From the NCBI RefSeq assembly GCF_965363235.1, contig NC_134848.1, positions 61,342,181 to 61,406,180 of the forward strand: 64,000 bases of DNA. The letters are read 5' to 3'. Made by a program: the position numbers and the translations under genes. Numbering within the stretch: the stretch's first letter is position 1; each line of letters starts with the position of its first letter. Below, piece by piece: positions 25,601 through 40,900 of this stretch. The notes beneath the pieces were generated by a model, which did no database searches, had not been told where the DNA came from, and saw only the letters and a list, made by a program, of their open reading frames with translations. Source of the DNA: Mytilus galloprovincialis (Eukaryota > Mollusca > Bivalvia > Mytilida > Mytilidae).

Positions 25601-28600
25601 CACGACCATTAACATGATGTAGACAATGTCTATAAATGTTCGTGATATATACAACAAAGCGTTAAACAATATGAATGCAAAAAACAAGTGAACGAATTAC
25701 GCACAATACGTCAAACGGTAAACAAATTCATTGTTGTCCATAGAGTCACAAACGACATGATTGTTTGAACATAAATCAGAATACATTGATGTTCTATAAA
25801 TAAATATACATGGAAATTATTATCGGAGGTCTATAAATAGTAAACCTACTTGGATCTTGTAATTGAAATTGCTGCTCATCTCTACCAAAAGTGTTTGATG
25901 CCATACATTTATATCTCTTTACATTGCTAAAGGTTATATTATTGATAAAAATAGTATTTCCGATAACTTTGTCGTTTGATGGTATGCCATAAGCATGATG
26001 AGTTGCCTGCAAGTATATATAAGAAAGAATAAAGCTGTATGGTAATGTCAGATGCTTAAATTATTTTTATTCACCTGTTTAAAAGTGAACAACGGCATCA
26101 CAATGTATGAATTAAAAAACAAATTCTTTATAGCATGAGCAAAATATTAGTCATCCTTTTTGTGTTTTTCAATTTCTAAATATTCTTAACCAATAAACAT
26201 ATATATATCAGTCTATAAAAGGACCAACCAGCAAATTTACTACATGTATGTACAGGTTCGTCTAGAATAGACAATATTGTGCAAATAAGGACATAAATAT
26301 GTAAATTTAAAGATTTGCATAATGGTGCAGTTGTTTAGACTTATATATTTCATTCGCCTAAACATCAGACACACAATGTTAGAACTGTTATTTTTTTTCC
26401 TTCCTCGCCGGGATTCGAACTCATGCTACTGTGATTTCGTGACACCAAATCGCCTTGCAGTATACCCGACTCGCTAGACCACTCGGCCACCTAGGCTCTA
26501 TAAAATAAAGCTTACGGTGGCCGGGTGTTACCTTTCCTCGTCAGTTTCAATCAAGCGTCGTTACAGTACATGATAGATGAGGCATGAAGATGAAATTATA
26601 ACAGATCAGCTAAATTATCTATAATGAAAGATCCTACAAACTAATGTAATATGTTGTCACATAAATGGTTATATCATTCAATTTAAAAGCACAGAGTGAT
26701 ATTTGTCATCATTACCGAACTGAACAAAGAAATAACACGACGGGTGCCGTATACAGTGCAGGAAATGCTTACACTTCTGGAGCACCTGATTTCACTCCCG
26801 GTTTTAGTGGAGTTCGTGTTGTTTCTTAGTTATTATTTATAACTGTTGATGTAAATGTCCTTTGGTTTTATGGGTATTTATTTACTCCTTGGTTTTGATT
26901 GTTATTGTCTTGTATATGAACAAGTCTTACCAATATTGAGAAATTGATTTCCGGTTTGGGATATCCTGTTGCGATACAAGTTATGTTAACATTATCCCCA
27001 ATTTGATAGTCTTGTGGGATAATACTAATTTTCAAGATTGTTGGTTTAATTCCTGAAATAGATGAAGGCCATATACTTAGCTCTGATCCACCTATTATCA
27101 ATTGACAATGCAACAGTTATTTATATTTCTTCAAACTCAGTGTATAAATATCTATATTGCTTAATGTTTGAATATTTTCTGCATGTTGAACAAGCCTACA
27201 ATTAGAGGTAGGTCAATTTAGAAAGTATGTGATACGTTGGCGTAAACGTATCTTAGAATAAACTAAAATAATATTACCAAAAATGTGATTATAACTTGAT
27301 TAACACTTTTTAGAAAATAACAGAGATCAACTCGGGTACTTTTTGCCAACTGCTTATTTGCATCTGTTTTTTTCTTAAATGCCTCACGTTAATTTCTGTT
27401 CAAAGTAACGAATTGATATGGTTTCAATTTCCTAAAATGTCGTACTGTCCTTGGAGTTAAAGATTTGTACAAGCAGCAATGCTGAGTTACGAGGCACTGA
27501 TTACTGTTACCAATAAATGCCGTAATCTAACTATCTTACTTCTGTAACATAAACTAAATCGGATTTACCAAATTTTGAGCAACATAAAATATACCACTAG
27601 TAAAAGCAATTCATTTCAGATTAAACGGTACGTTTTAAGATATAAGATTAGGGAATTTAAAAAAAATACCTAGAGATTAGGGAATTTTTGGAAATAAAGC
27701 TTTATCGTGAAACCCAACACCCATGCAACTGTTATGAAAAAACAAAGGAAGACTTGTGTCCTTCTACATTAAAAGGAGAGAAGCGATAAGTGACTTACTT
27801 GTCTCAAAAAATCAAGTCCATTATATCAAAAGTATGAATTATTTGAAATACTAAGGATTTTCTTATCTCTGGCAAAGATAAACGTAGCCGTGTTTAGCAC
27901 AACAGTTTGGAATTTTGGGTCATCAATGCTCTTCAAATTTGTATTTGTATGGCGTCTAACTAGTTTGGTCTGAGCGTCACCAATGAGTCTTATGCAGACG
28001 AAACACGCTTCTTGCTTATTAAATTATAAGCCTGGTACCTTTGATAACTAATTACATTTACAGAACATATACATTGGTACTTCGTGTATGGTTCGCGTTG
28101 CACAATTCTTTCAGTGTAGTCTTTTGTAAACAAATAGTCTTTTGTAGACCGTGAATAATTTTGAAGTTTCAATTTGTTTTTGACATTGTTTGATAATCGC
28201 AATAATTTCTGAATGTACAATATTGAAATTGATACGAAAGGTTTGTACACTATGTACTTCAAATATGATATATTGATTGTTGATGTTTTAGCGCCGCTTG
28301 TAAGCACCAAGTTTAAGCTATTGCGTCGCCGCCAGTTTTTACTCGAGGAGTGCCCTGAGAAAACAAACAAACTTCGATAGGAAAACTGACAATCATAATC
28401 CAATTAGGATTCGAGTAGAGAGCACCTTCACGTTTGGGTTCGAACTCACAACATCAATGTTGACTGGCTAGTGATGACAGAAGTAAACATACTTAAACCA
28501 CATGGCCACCTAATATGACACCCACCTTTAGATCTTGCAGTACCAGAAACAATTACCTGGACCCTCAAGATGAATCGTTTTTGAATCATTGCCAGCTTCA

Positions 28601-28936
28601 TTCTTAGCTATACATTTATAGTATCCGTTGTTGAAAGTTGTAAAATTTCGTATTGTGATAACATTCCCAATAACTTTTGTATTCACTGGTAGTGAAGCGC
28701 TCTGCAATATAGAACAGAATAGTTTTAAAAGATAATATATCTATTTATGTAACACTTCACACTTATACAACATCATTTTGCGAATTTCTACGTCATCTGG
28801 TCTCTGGAGCCGAGTAGTATCATTAAATTCGTATATTTTTTTTTTATAGTTCTAAGAGTATCAATAATTCTGATTTGTAAATACGCCCACCAGCCACTTT
28901 ATTCCAGTAAACAGGTATAAGAGTCTTATAAAGCCT

Positions 28937-28978
<42 letters not shown>

Positions 28979-31900
28979 GTATGTATTGTTTCGTAAGGAA
29001 TCTTAAGACCAGTAAAGATAACCAAAGACAACAGTTGAAACATAAACAGTACTTAAATTTGTTAGACTTAGAAGGAATGACAAAATATTGTTTCTTCATT
29101 TCATTTTTGAGTCACAAGAAAGGAAATATATGATAAAAATGTATCTTTTATTTCTAAAATGAAGGACAACTCTATGACGTCATACCTATTACTAGTTGAA
29201 AGTCAATAAATGCATATTTTAAAAAAAAAAAACCAAACACATATTGATGATAACAAGAATATTTCCATTGTACACGGATGCCCCATCACACTGTCATTTT
29301 CTATGTTTATTGGACCGTTAAATTAGGGTCAAAAATCTAATTTAGCATTTAAGTTAGAAAGATCATATCATAGGGAGCATTTGTGATTATTATTCATTTG
29401 CCAACCTGACATAACTCACGGAGTACCTGATTTCACTTCCGATTTTTAGTGGAGTTCGTTTTGTTTCTTATTTATTATTTATAACTGTTGATGTAAATGT
29501 CCTTTAGTTTTTTTAGTCTTTGTTATTGTCTAGACAATATCTACCAATATAACTAATAGAATATTACAATCGTGTTCGACTTTACTACATTCATGATGAA
29601 CTTGTTTAAAATCTGGTGCATGTAATGTCTTCTTTATTTATTTTTAAAAAAATTTTAGGACTATAATTCATGTATCTTTTGAACTATATTTGAACATATT
29701 ATGTAATTTCAGGCATTTTGTACTATAAATCGGATCTCTTTTGAACTATGTGTGGATACATTTTGTAAGTTCATAGTATTTTTGTACTTTAAATCATGTT
29801 TTTTCATAACTATTCAATAACACATGTTGTAATTTTTGATTATTTTTGTACTTTAGAACATTTTGATTACATTTTGTAATTTCAGAGCAATTTTGAACTA
29901 TAAATTAGAAATTAGGTATCTTTGGAACTGTTTTTGAATACATTTTGTTATTTCAGAGCATTTTTCTACTATAAATCAGGTCTCTTTTTTGACAGATTTT
30001 GTAATTTCAGAGTCCTTTTTATAACTAAGTATGTGTTTTGATAATTCGAGAAGACCGTACGGTGATATGTTATTGTTCACATTTCGGCACTTTGTACCTA
30101 AATTGACAACGCACTTGTAGGAAATAAGACTAAATTTACTTATTTGTAAAATGAGTTTTAAAGAAAATCCAACAAAAAGGAAATGCCTGTACTAAGTTTG
30201 GGTTAGGACAATTGTTTTTTCATTGATTGGATGTGTTTGAACATTTGATTTTGATCTTTTATAAAACTTTTCGTTTCTATATTCCTTTGCAGTGCCGTAG
30301 TTTTGTTAATCTACATTTTTGTTTGCACTTTTTTTTCTACCTTCGAGGCAAACGATTTCCTACAGAATGTGAATAGGGAAATATTAACCAAATTCTCAGA
30401 AACGTTGACAGTGCAAATAAATTATAAGATTCAACTCTCTCTATAACATAGAAAGTAATTGTATTCTCCTTAAAAGAGGAGAAATTACCTTAAACCATAA
30501 ATCTATGTTTGGTGTAGGACTTCCTGAGGCGTCACAGGTAATTTTCACCGTGGATCCATAATGTGTTATATTTGGACTTTTATGTATCTGAACAATCGGT
30601 TTACTCCCTAAATAAAACATGAAATGTTACAACAACATCATTTTGATGATATATAGAGTGAGAATTTAAAAAAATGTTTCAACGAAGCCGTAGATTTGTT
30701 TTCATTTAACCATGAGTTGGGCATTGATATTCGATAATACTATCCTTGAAAATGGCAGACACCATCACAGATGATGAAAATGAAATACTAATAGTATATT
30801 AAGAATTCGGTCATCGAAGTTTTTCCAAATAAGTTCAATATTATAACCACAAACATATACAATGACATATATGATTTTTGATTCGTCGTATCATATTTGT
30901 GGCTGTGTTTTCACTTTAAAACGTAAACTCAGAACATTTCTTCAATCGAAAACTATATAGGGATTCTTAATTTAAATCAATGTTATTTTTGGTTTTGAGC
31001 GAATTGATGAGTTTGAAAACCATGCAAATCTATTGCAATTTGGTTCTTTACTGTATTCTTGTTTTATGATTTATGTTATTACTAATAAGTTCATGTTACA
31101 ATATACCTCTTAAGTTATAAAGCTTGTCAGCTGCTTACGCATTGAAAAGATGTATAGCACAAGTAAATAAATAGAATCATTTAGCTATTCTTTTTCGGTA
31201 TATTTTTGATCGTCAGTTTTTAACGTTTTACGTATGATACACACCTTTGGTTTTCATATATTTCTGTTTAAGAGCAACTGAAGAAAATTTGCACTGAAAA
31301 GACCTTCCGATGCACCAAAGTGATATAGTATTTTCAAATGAATTAACGAGCTTTATCCGCAAGTGAACCGACTGAATTTTATTCCTGAATTCTAATATAA
31401 TGATGCATTTAATAACGTTGAGCCGAATGGAAAAAGTCGTCACGGATATAATATAACAGAAAAACGGTCAAATAACAAAGAACAGTATACAAAACACAAT
31501 TAACAATAATAGACTGAACAACACAAATCCCACCAAACTCATGGAAAATCTTAAATCCACCAAAAGTGTAAACAGATACTTCTCAATATTTGATATTGTC
31601 GTGTTATCATTACACCCTACTTTGATAAGTTTTAACAAGTGATCATATATCGCGGATTACTAATTGAATAGTAAATGACCGCTACACATTACCACATTCT
31701 TCACGATTGGCCAAGAAAAATTTTCTTAACCGGAATTTTTGAAATGAAACAGGTAGAGTTATGATATTAACGGGTAGACGACATATAACATGTATAACTA
31801 ATTGACAATAATCTTTACTAACGGTTATCGTACAGCCTTCAATAATGAACAAGACTCTTACTGAATAGAATTGTCACCAGTATAAACAACACAAATTATA

Positions 31901-34900
31901 ACTAGATGTGTCAAAGCGACACGAATGTCTCCGTCTTAAAAAGTTCAAAAATCCTTAATTTCAATAACACATGTGGACACAAACATTGTGGTAGTCTCAC
32001 ATACCAAAACTCAGCTCAAAATCTGGTCCATATAACTGTTTTCAAAGTTGTAAACCCTTAATTTTGGCAAATATCTAAAAGCATTTAGAAAAAAGGTCCA
32101 TATAACTGTGATTTTCAAACATTTATCCAAGTCCAAAGCCCTTAATTACAAAAATTCGGAGCGGAATGAAACTTAAACTTGATCTGTAACTCATTATGAG
32201 TAACTCACATACCAAAAATCAGCCCAATATCTGAAGGCGTTTGGAAAAAAAACCTCCTTTAATGGTTTGTTGCGGAACGACGAAATGACAGAATGACAGA
32301 ATGACGGAATGACGGAATTACGGAATTACAGAATTACTGAAAAGGGTAAAACTATATGGCACCGACAACTTTGTTGCGAGGCAATAAAAATCAAAGGCAC
32401 AAATATTAACGTTTATAACTTAATGCAAGACATGTTAGAGCAACCCGGTCCTTTTAAAAGGGTAAACTCAGGGTGCTTGCCTGTGTTTAAGAAGGGTAAA
32501 TTAACTTAACAAAGATACAGATCCTGTTCCACATTTGGAAATTTGAATACGAGTTTTCGTGGACACAGGAAAAAAATTGAGTTCGTGGTTTTGCATACAA
32601 GCATAAAGAGAATTTGTAATCTGTTGACCATTTAAATACATGGTTTATTTCCACCTATGAAATCCATGTACATAAGTATCTCACGAATAATAATGATTTC
32701 ACAGTAATTGATGAGTATCTTTATCGGTGCAAAGTATACTCAATAACGATCAACCAACTAATGAGGTCTTCTGTTTAATTTTCGAATTGATTTTTTCAAT
32801 TGCACAACTTTAAATTCTTGGCTTTCGAATATCGTATCTACAGAGAGATATTTGCTTCATATGCAGGCGCTGCCAGCATTTTTCCACACTAGAATTTGTC
32901 TCATGAAAATTATATCACATTTTTCTACAATATTGTTTACGCTATTCCGAATATTCAGAAACATCACAGTCATTCCTTATGATCTAATTTTAAATCCATT
33001 TTCAAGTGTAAATCATCAGAAAAAATTTCTGATGACGTCACAGTCACATGACAAAATTATGTCTTTGAGCCGAAATTATCCCAGCTAATCAGAAGACGCG
33101 TTATTTCTAAATATAAGTTATTTCTAAATAATCTATGCCTACCTTGTCCATGCAAATATACAGTTTTAGTATCTTGACCAAGCTTATTTGTAACAATGCA
33201 TCTGTAATCACCATTATTTAGTTCGTTGAAATTACGTATAGATATTGTATTTCCAACAACCAATGTGTTAGTTTGAGGGATTCCCTAAAATGTGTAAAAA
33301 CATAAATGAAATTGTTTTGAAGTTATTGTTGGTCATTGTTTTTTCAAAAACAAACAAATTGTTTGGAAGTTTTGTTTCGAATATGTCAAAATGTGTAACT
33401 TTATTTAAGATTTAACATGCTATAGTTTATTCCCAAAGTAATTTTCCGATTTTATTAGGTAGTAATACTCATTGTTATTAAAATATGGTTGACCCATGCT
33501 CATGTCTGTCATTTAATGAAATGTAAAACAACGACAAAAAATTAAACAACAAAGCACCGCATGACAATGAAAATTCAAAATTAAAAAGGATAACAAAAGT
33601 TGACCATTTCAAACACAAGTCAAGAAAGATGGAGGATTTTCATCCTGGGAAACACAATTTCATGTTTTAACAGATTATCATAAACTCTAGGTGAATGAAC
33701 AAAAACATGATAACATATAAAAGTCGAAATACAATGATATGATTTAACTAAGGAACTAAATATCTACACACAAATTTGAATTCCTCTAAAATTCAACTAT
33801 ATCATTTATATCTAAGTTTTGTATGTTGTCTTTTATGTATATTTGTTTTTTGTTGGTGTTTTCCTTTTTAAAAGTCATAGCGTTTATAGTTTATTTTTGA
33901 CTTGTAAGTTTTAATGTCCCTTTTGTATCTTGTGCCTCTCTCTGTAATGGTACCAATTCAAGCTCGTTATTCTATAGATATTTATTATATTTATGTATAT
34001 ATTTGTTTTTGTTTATATTGTTCATTTTTTGCCTCTCCCTATAAAACAAAGTGATCATGCTTAGTTTTATATGCAATTTTTTACTCCCATAAATAATATT
34101 TATGTGAGTAAACAATTGCATGTAAAATATTAAATATACTTACTCTATACATGAACTCGAAATGTGGTGCTGGATTTCCGGTTGCTTCGCATGTAATTTT
34201 CAGAGTACTGCCATAATGAAATTGTGCCGGCTGAATGTTTATCCGAACAACTTGCGGTTTGGTCACTAAACAGCCAAAACAAAAAAAAATGATATTTTTA
34301 AACGTAACAGATGCTTGAATACTTTAATTTTGTAAAAACATCTGATGATGACAGCTTAAAAGAGGGACGAAAGATACCAGAGGGTCAGTCTAGTTAACTT
34401 ATCTTTACATACAATAATTGAAGAATATATAATGAGAATGTAGCTGTACTAGTACATGTAGTCTTTACGGGTTAAGTGGATGCATACGAAAATATATTAT
34501 TATGTTTTCCCCTACATCTGATATTTATCGGTCATCATTAATAGTTTGTTGATCAAAACTATATGTCTGTGTCTCAATATATTCAGAAAATGTTCGTATA
34601 TGCGATTTCAATCTTTTATCAAAACACCAGAATATTTGCCTGATCAAAAAAATGAACGTACCATGGCCGATTCAAAATATCTAAAACTTAATCAATTTAA
34701 ATAGCTGGCAATGCATCGTACATGTTGCTGGACAGGTGCAACTTGCCAAATGAAAAGATCCATTCTTAGCCCATTTAAGTTCATGCAACTTTTCTGGTGT
34801 ACTCCTGGTTAATATATTCAAACTTGATTTATGCATTTATAACTTTTTTTGTGCTTATATGTAGTTATAAAATAAAAACTAAGGAGTATCTAAATACTTA

Positions 34901-37900
34901 CAAGGGATCAATGTTGTTAATGTTGTCGTGATCGTTGTTTGTGTCGTCGAAGGTGTTGTTGGCAGTGAATTAATTGCCATGTGACTTGTTTGTGTTCTTT
35001 GAGTACATTTATCATTACACAAATCAGTTGCACAACATGTCTGACATGATTCAGTGGGCAAAGACGAATCTGGGCATTGCTAAATAAAATAATAAAAGTT
35101 ACATGTAATTAATGTTTGACTGTATGTTGATAGAGTATAACCACAAAAATTTCAATTACAGTTTGATGAAAGAATTGTGATATCCATGACCAGATTAATG
35201 TTTTAGTGAAAAGATTACACAATAAAACCGTCAGTAAAAAAAAAGAAATTAATTGATACTACTCTTTCAGGAGCCATGTTTCTACCCTGCAAGACACATG
35301 ATATGTTTTAATGACACTTTATTTCACTCCGGACGTCAGTGTATATTTTACAGTAGCCTTGATATGAATCATTGGCGTTTATCTAGGACATTTGATATCA
35401 GTCTTTTGACATGCATCAAACCTGGTTCAACAACCCATTTTTCTTAAGAAGTCCTGTAACTAAAAATGTTAGAAATATGGCAGTTCTTATCAAAAGAGTG
35501 TTGCCGTTTGATTTTGTTGCACTTCGATGTTCCTGTTATTTCTGTTGTTCGTTTTATTTCCTCTTACAGTTGAAGTGTTTCCCTCTGTGTTGTTTGTAAC
35601 CCGAATTTGTTTCTTTCTCAATCGATTTTTGAATACCGGTATACTACTGTGGTCTTTATTAAATTCACAGATGGCCACATATATGTTATAACTGTCGAAC
35701 CCATTATACCGTTCCCTTTTCCTGATTTAGACGTCACTGAATGCGACTCATTGTCGAATATGTCTTTATCATAATCTTCGTGTTTTGTTTATATGTTACT
35801 TAATTTCTAGCGATGCAGAATATAGTTTATGGTGATTCTAGTGTAATTTACAATGGCGAAGAACTCATAAAAAATTAAAGTAATGTTCTTTAATTTACCT
35901 GCTTTGCCACACAACCCTGCTTCCATTGAACTCCTCCGTGTATACTTCGGGTTGAATGTACTTGGCACACCTTGAAACAAAATAAAGTTTCAACTTAACT
36001 GGAATTATTACTCTTAACGAGTAACCATACATAAAGATGAATATAACTCGTCTAATTCGAAAAAGTCAAGTCCTCTCGTATGAGTTGCATGAAAGGAATT
36101 AAATATATACATATGTATATGTATTACAGTTATAACTGAATTAAAATGATAAACGTGGGTAGTCAAACGTAACTATTTGTTTCCCGTTATCATGTGATCA
36201 TGGCATTTCAGAGGTTATAGTAAAAAGTTACATAAAAAAAAATCCAAACGTCAAGGCAAATATAAACGTCAAGTCCTTTATCATATGGCAACATCAAAAG
36301 CTTAAACACATTAAACGAAGGGGAAACAACTGTCATATCCTTGAAATGGTAAATTAAAGCAGGTGTCATTGTTAAATAATTTAATTTTGGGTGTAACGCG
36401 TCTTCTGATTGGCTGACGTTATTTTGTTATCAGCCCATAGACATAATTTAGTCATGTGACCGTGACGTCATCAACGTTTATCGTGATTTTCTACGGTTTA
36501 AAATGGAATTTAGAATTAAATTATAAGAAATGACTGTAATATGTCTTCTGTCTATTCGAAATAACATAAAAAATGTGGTGCAAACTGTTAATAACCCGCT
36601 ACACGAGTTATTCAGTGGGCACCAAATTTTTTATGTTATTTCTTCATAGACAGAAAAAATATTACAGTCATTCCTTAAATAACATGAATAAATAATATAA
36701 GTTTAATAAAGAGGAGACATGTATATTCGTTTACATGATTTTGTTAATATATAACTTATTACATAATTTTGATAAATGATAAAATTGTAACAATTTCTGG
36801 AGAACATTAGAGTGAGACATATGTTAAATAGATATAAGAAGATGTGGTATGATTGCCAATTACACAACTGTCTCATCCAAGTCACAATTTGTAAAAGTAA
36901 ACCATTAAAGGTCAAAGTACAGTCTTCAACATGGAGCCTTGGCTCACACCGAACATATGCTAAATAGACATTATATAAATAACACATAGATGAGAGGGTG
37001 ATAGAGTAGATTGGTACCCCGAGAAAACATTGTCAACCGAGGCGAATCGCTGCGGTTGACAATGCTTTTTCGTTGGGTACCAATCTACTCTATCACTCTC
37101 TTAGCTATGTGTTATTTAATTTATCATACTGAATTTGTTATAATTATTGTCTTTTACAGACAAATTTTATTTAAAAGTATTTTGTCACGTACATAACACC
37201 GTTACGGGTATTAGATAAAGTGAAACAAGATGTTTTATTTTTTATTTTGAAAGTCAAATAAATAAATCGGAGCCAAAATGTAGAACTTAAGCATTGCCTT
37301 TAATAACTTACTGTAAATTCAATTCCTTGTCCTTTAACGTATCTGTTTTTGATTTGTTTGGACGAAAGGGTATCATTAAAAAAAAGTGTCACCCTCTCAG
37401 CCATGTGATAGAGTAAATTAGCACCTTCGTATTAGCCAATCAAAATTGGCCTTTTAACGTGAAGCATTATAAAAGAAGATGTGATATGAGTGTCAATGAG
37501 ACAGCTGTTTCATCCAAGTCACAATTTGTAAAAGTAAACAATTATAGATCAAAGAACGGTCTTCAACACGGAGCCTTGGCTCACAACAAACAGCAAACTT
37601 TAAAGGGCCCAAAAATATGACCACATTAAACAATGATAAAATTGAGAATGGAAATGGGGAATGTGCCAAAGAGACAACAACCCGACCATAGAAAAAAACA
37701 ACAGCAGAAGGTCACCAACAGGTCTTCAATGTAGCGAAAAATTACATGTTACAATATAAAAAAAGATAATATGGTATGATTACCAATGAGACAACTCTCC
37801 ACAAGAGACCAAAAATGACACAGAAATATATAAACTGTAGGTCATCGAACTGCCTTCAACAATGAGCAAAACCCATACCGCATAGTCAGCTATAAAAGGC

Positions 37901-40900
37901 TACACACCTGGTTGTTGTCACAAAGAGATATATTATGACAGTCATGTATATGTCCTAAATCTGAACAGTTGTAACACAAGGTATAACCTGACGAAGGTGT
38001 CTGATCTGAAGAAGTAAAGACAAAATGTAATAGATAATATTTTCACAGAGGCTTATTTCGTAACAATCTAATCAGTTAAAAATTCCATAAATATACATCA
38101 AGAAATATTTGAATCAATTCAGCTTGTTCACATTTTAGAGCTTCTTATCTCATATCAAAAACATCTATCTGTTAATAAAAATCGTATTTTTACGTCTCCG
38201 TGACTTGTGTTTTATGCAGTTCGGTTTGCCTATTTTTTGAAAACACCCAACATTTCCTCTTGTCTATATTCCAGTTGAAACATCATTGAAGTTTATTTGT
38301 GGTAGGTTTCAACATAACGTAAAGTGTTTTCAAGGTGTTCGTTATCACTAGCATTTCTTTGTATGTGATTATCAAAACATATAATTACATGACAGTTTCT
38401 TCTTCGTCCATTAACAAGAATCACAAAAAAAAGAAGATGAAAAAAGTGATTCCAATAAATATTTCCACCATGATCAAATGAAATTATCTGTAAAATTTAT
38501 GCACATGTTGGAGATGTAAAGCATAATATGTAGTAAGCGGACTAGCATTCTACCTTATCATTTATTCTATTCTGTGTTTAGTCTGTTATCCATCTCTTTG
38601 ACGTTTACCTCGGATCTTAATTCAGAATGGAAACAGTTAACAGAGAGGCGAACAATACCAAAGGTACATTCATAAATCGAAAATATGCTGAACACTCCAT
38701 AGCGATCGCAAAAAGGATCGTAAAAATTATCGTTAGTTAATCTTAATGATTGTTTTAAATTATACACCGACATAGATACGTACGTTTATAACCACATAAT
38801 CCATCCATATTACACAAGTCTTTATCATCGCAACATTCAGTACAATCGCTTGTTGCTTGTCGTATGCGCAAACTCTTTCCATCACCATTTCTCTTTCCGA
38901 AACCAGACGGAAGAAGGCCGACAGAAATAAAACACATCTAGAAATAGTACAACATACAGAATAAATGAATGAAACATGCATTTATGGCAAGTAAAATGAA
39001 AAAAAAACTCATTAGAGATACCATGCTTCTAATTTTGTAAGCCAACCGGACATAAAAAGTAAAATCACTGAAGAGAAGAAAAGAATATTGAACTCAGAGG
39101 AAAATCAATTCGGAAAGTCCATAATCACATGGCAAAATCAAATAACAAAACGCATCAAAAACGAATGTACAAGAACTGTCATATTCCTGACTTGGTACAG
39201 GCATTTTCAAATGTAGAAAATGGTGATTGAACCTGGTTTTAAGCTAGCTAAACCTCTCACTTGTATGACAGTCGTATCACATTCCATTATATTGTCACCG
39301 ATGCGTGAACAAAACAAACAGACACAATAGTTAAAAATGTCAAAAATAGGGGTACAGCAGTCAACATAATAGTTGGTTGATAACTTTAAAACTAAAATAA
39401 CGAAAGTTGTTTTATTCGCTATTTTATAGTGGGTTGGTGTATAAATAATCTTAATGACAACAGCTAAAACAGAATTACTGAAAATCAAAACTTCAACAAT
39501 GTTCTGGACAAGTTTTCTATTTTGCTGTGCCCGTAAGTTTGCTTTTTTTGTCTTTGTTTTTGTTTTATACAAACCGAAAAATGAAGTTTTGGATTAACAA
39601 TGTATTAGTTCTTTAAGTGTTGTCTTCAATGTGTTGGGAAAAAAGCCGTTCTTGGAGAAGGTATGCCCTTTTTCAAAATGTTCCTCTAATGAATCACTTA
39701 TTTCTATAATGGAAATATCATTTCAATAAATACATGTTAAAATATGTTTACAAATAGGTGAAATACATACTGATCGATTTATGCAGCCTAAATCATACCA
39801 TGTGCTTCCATTGTGTGTAACATACTTCTTGGTATAACATTCCTGAAACATAAAAAAATGACCGGAAATATTTTTCTGCACAAGTTTAATGTCCAGTGTC
39901 TCATTGTTTATTCCCGGGGGGCTAAACGTATTATAAGATCTAACTCAAATTAAAAACTTTGAAAAACGTATGAAAAAGTAAAAAGTACAGGCAAATATCC
40001 CTAAAAATCGGCCTCTCGGTCATAAAACTTAGATCAGTACTATACGCACGATTTTTTTGTGCTTGAAACAACAGATCCAGTGTTTTGATTGGTTTTATTC
40101 TGAGTATTAATACAATAATCGTACTTGACACTTAAATGACACAAAGTTGTTGAAAGATACATTCATAAAAGTTAAAAAGTGTCAAAATTTTATACCAGCA
40201 AACTTCAATACTTAGATAGCGAGAATATAACAAAAACATTCAAAATAACAGAATATATTTTAACATACTACTTAACTTTCTATCATTTGGAAAAGTTATC
40301 TGCCAAAATTGAATAACTGATTGTTGTGCATTCTGATAGTGTTTATAAGTATAAACATTTTGACAGTCGAACCAAATATTGGTATTACTATTTTAATAAT
40401 GATTCTTCTACTCAGTCTTGAAATAATACCTCATCTAGTGCACACTGTGACACTGTATGACAATCATATGGTGTTTGAACCATCGTACAGCTAAGACATC
40501 TTTGGTTTGCTACAAAAGTAATTAAACTTGATTAGTGAGCAATCATTCAACGTTGAAGGGGCGGACGGTATGGTTTTGTTTTCTGAGTCAGAAAATGCAT
40601 CATATACTTCAACTAAATAATACATGATGTTTGCTGTATGATAATAGCATTAAATTAATGTAAATTCCACTCTTGTGCTTATATTAAATCTATGGCTGAA
40701 CATACATGCGATATGAAAAATGCCATGTAATACTCTGATAGAATCAGCTAACAGTTTTTATCACATTCTATTGTTCAGAAATGTTAAGCTTCTCAATTAT
40801 CAGAATTTATTGGTCAAACTGCTATAAAAATTTCCGATGAAGTGTGTGGTTCAAGTTTTTTTCTGAAATTTCTATATTTTTCAAAGAATCAAAGTAAATA

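Noticed and set aside
26401-26500. Functional tRNA gene on the minus strand
   Set aside because: A- and B-box-like motifs are present but stems do not pair as a full cloverleaf, and the downstream sequence looks like a SINE body.
27990-28403. 137-codon minus-strand frame
   Set aside because: It crosses a SINE-like element and repeat H, so it is a translation of repeats.
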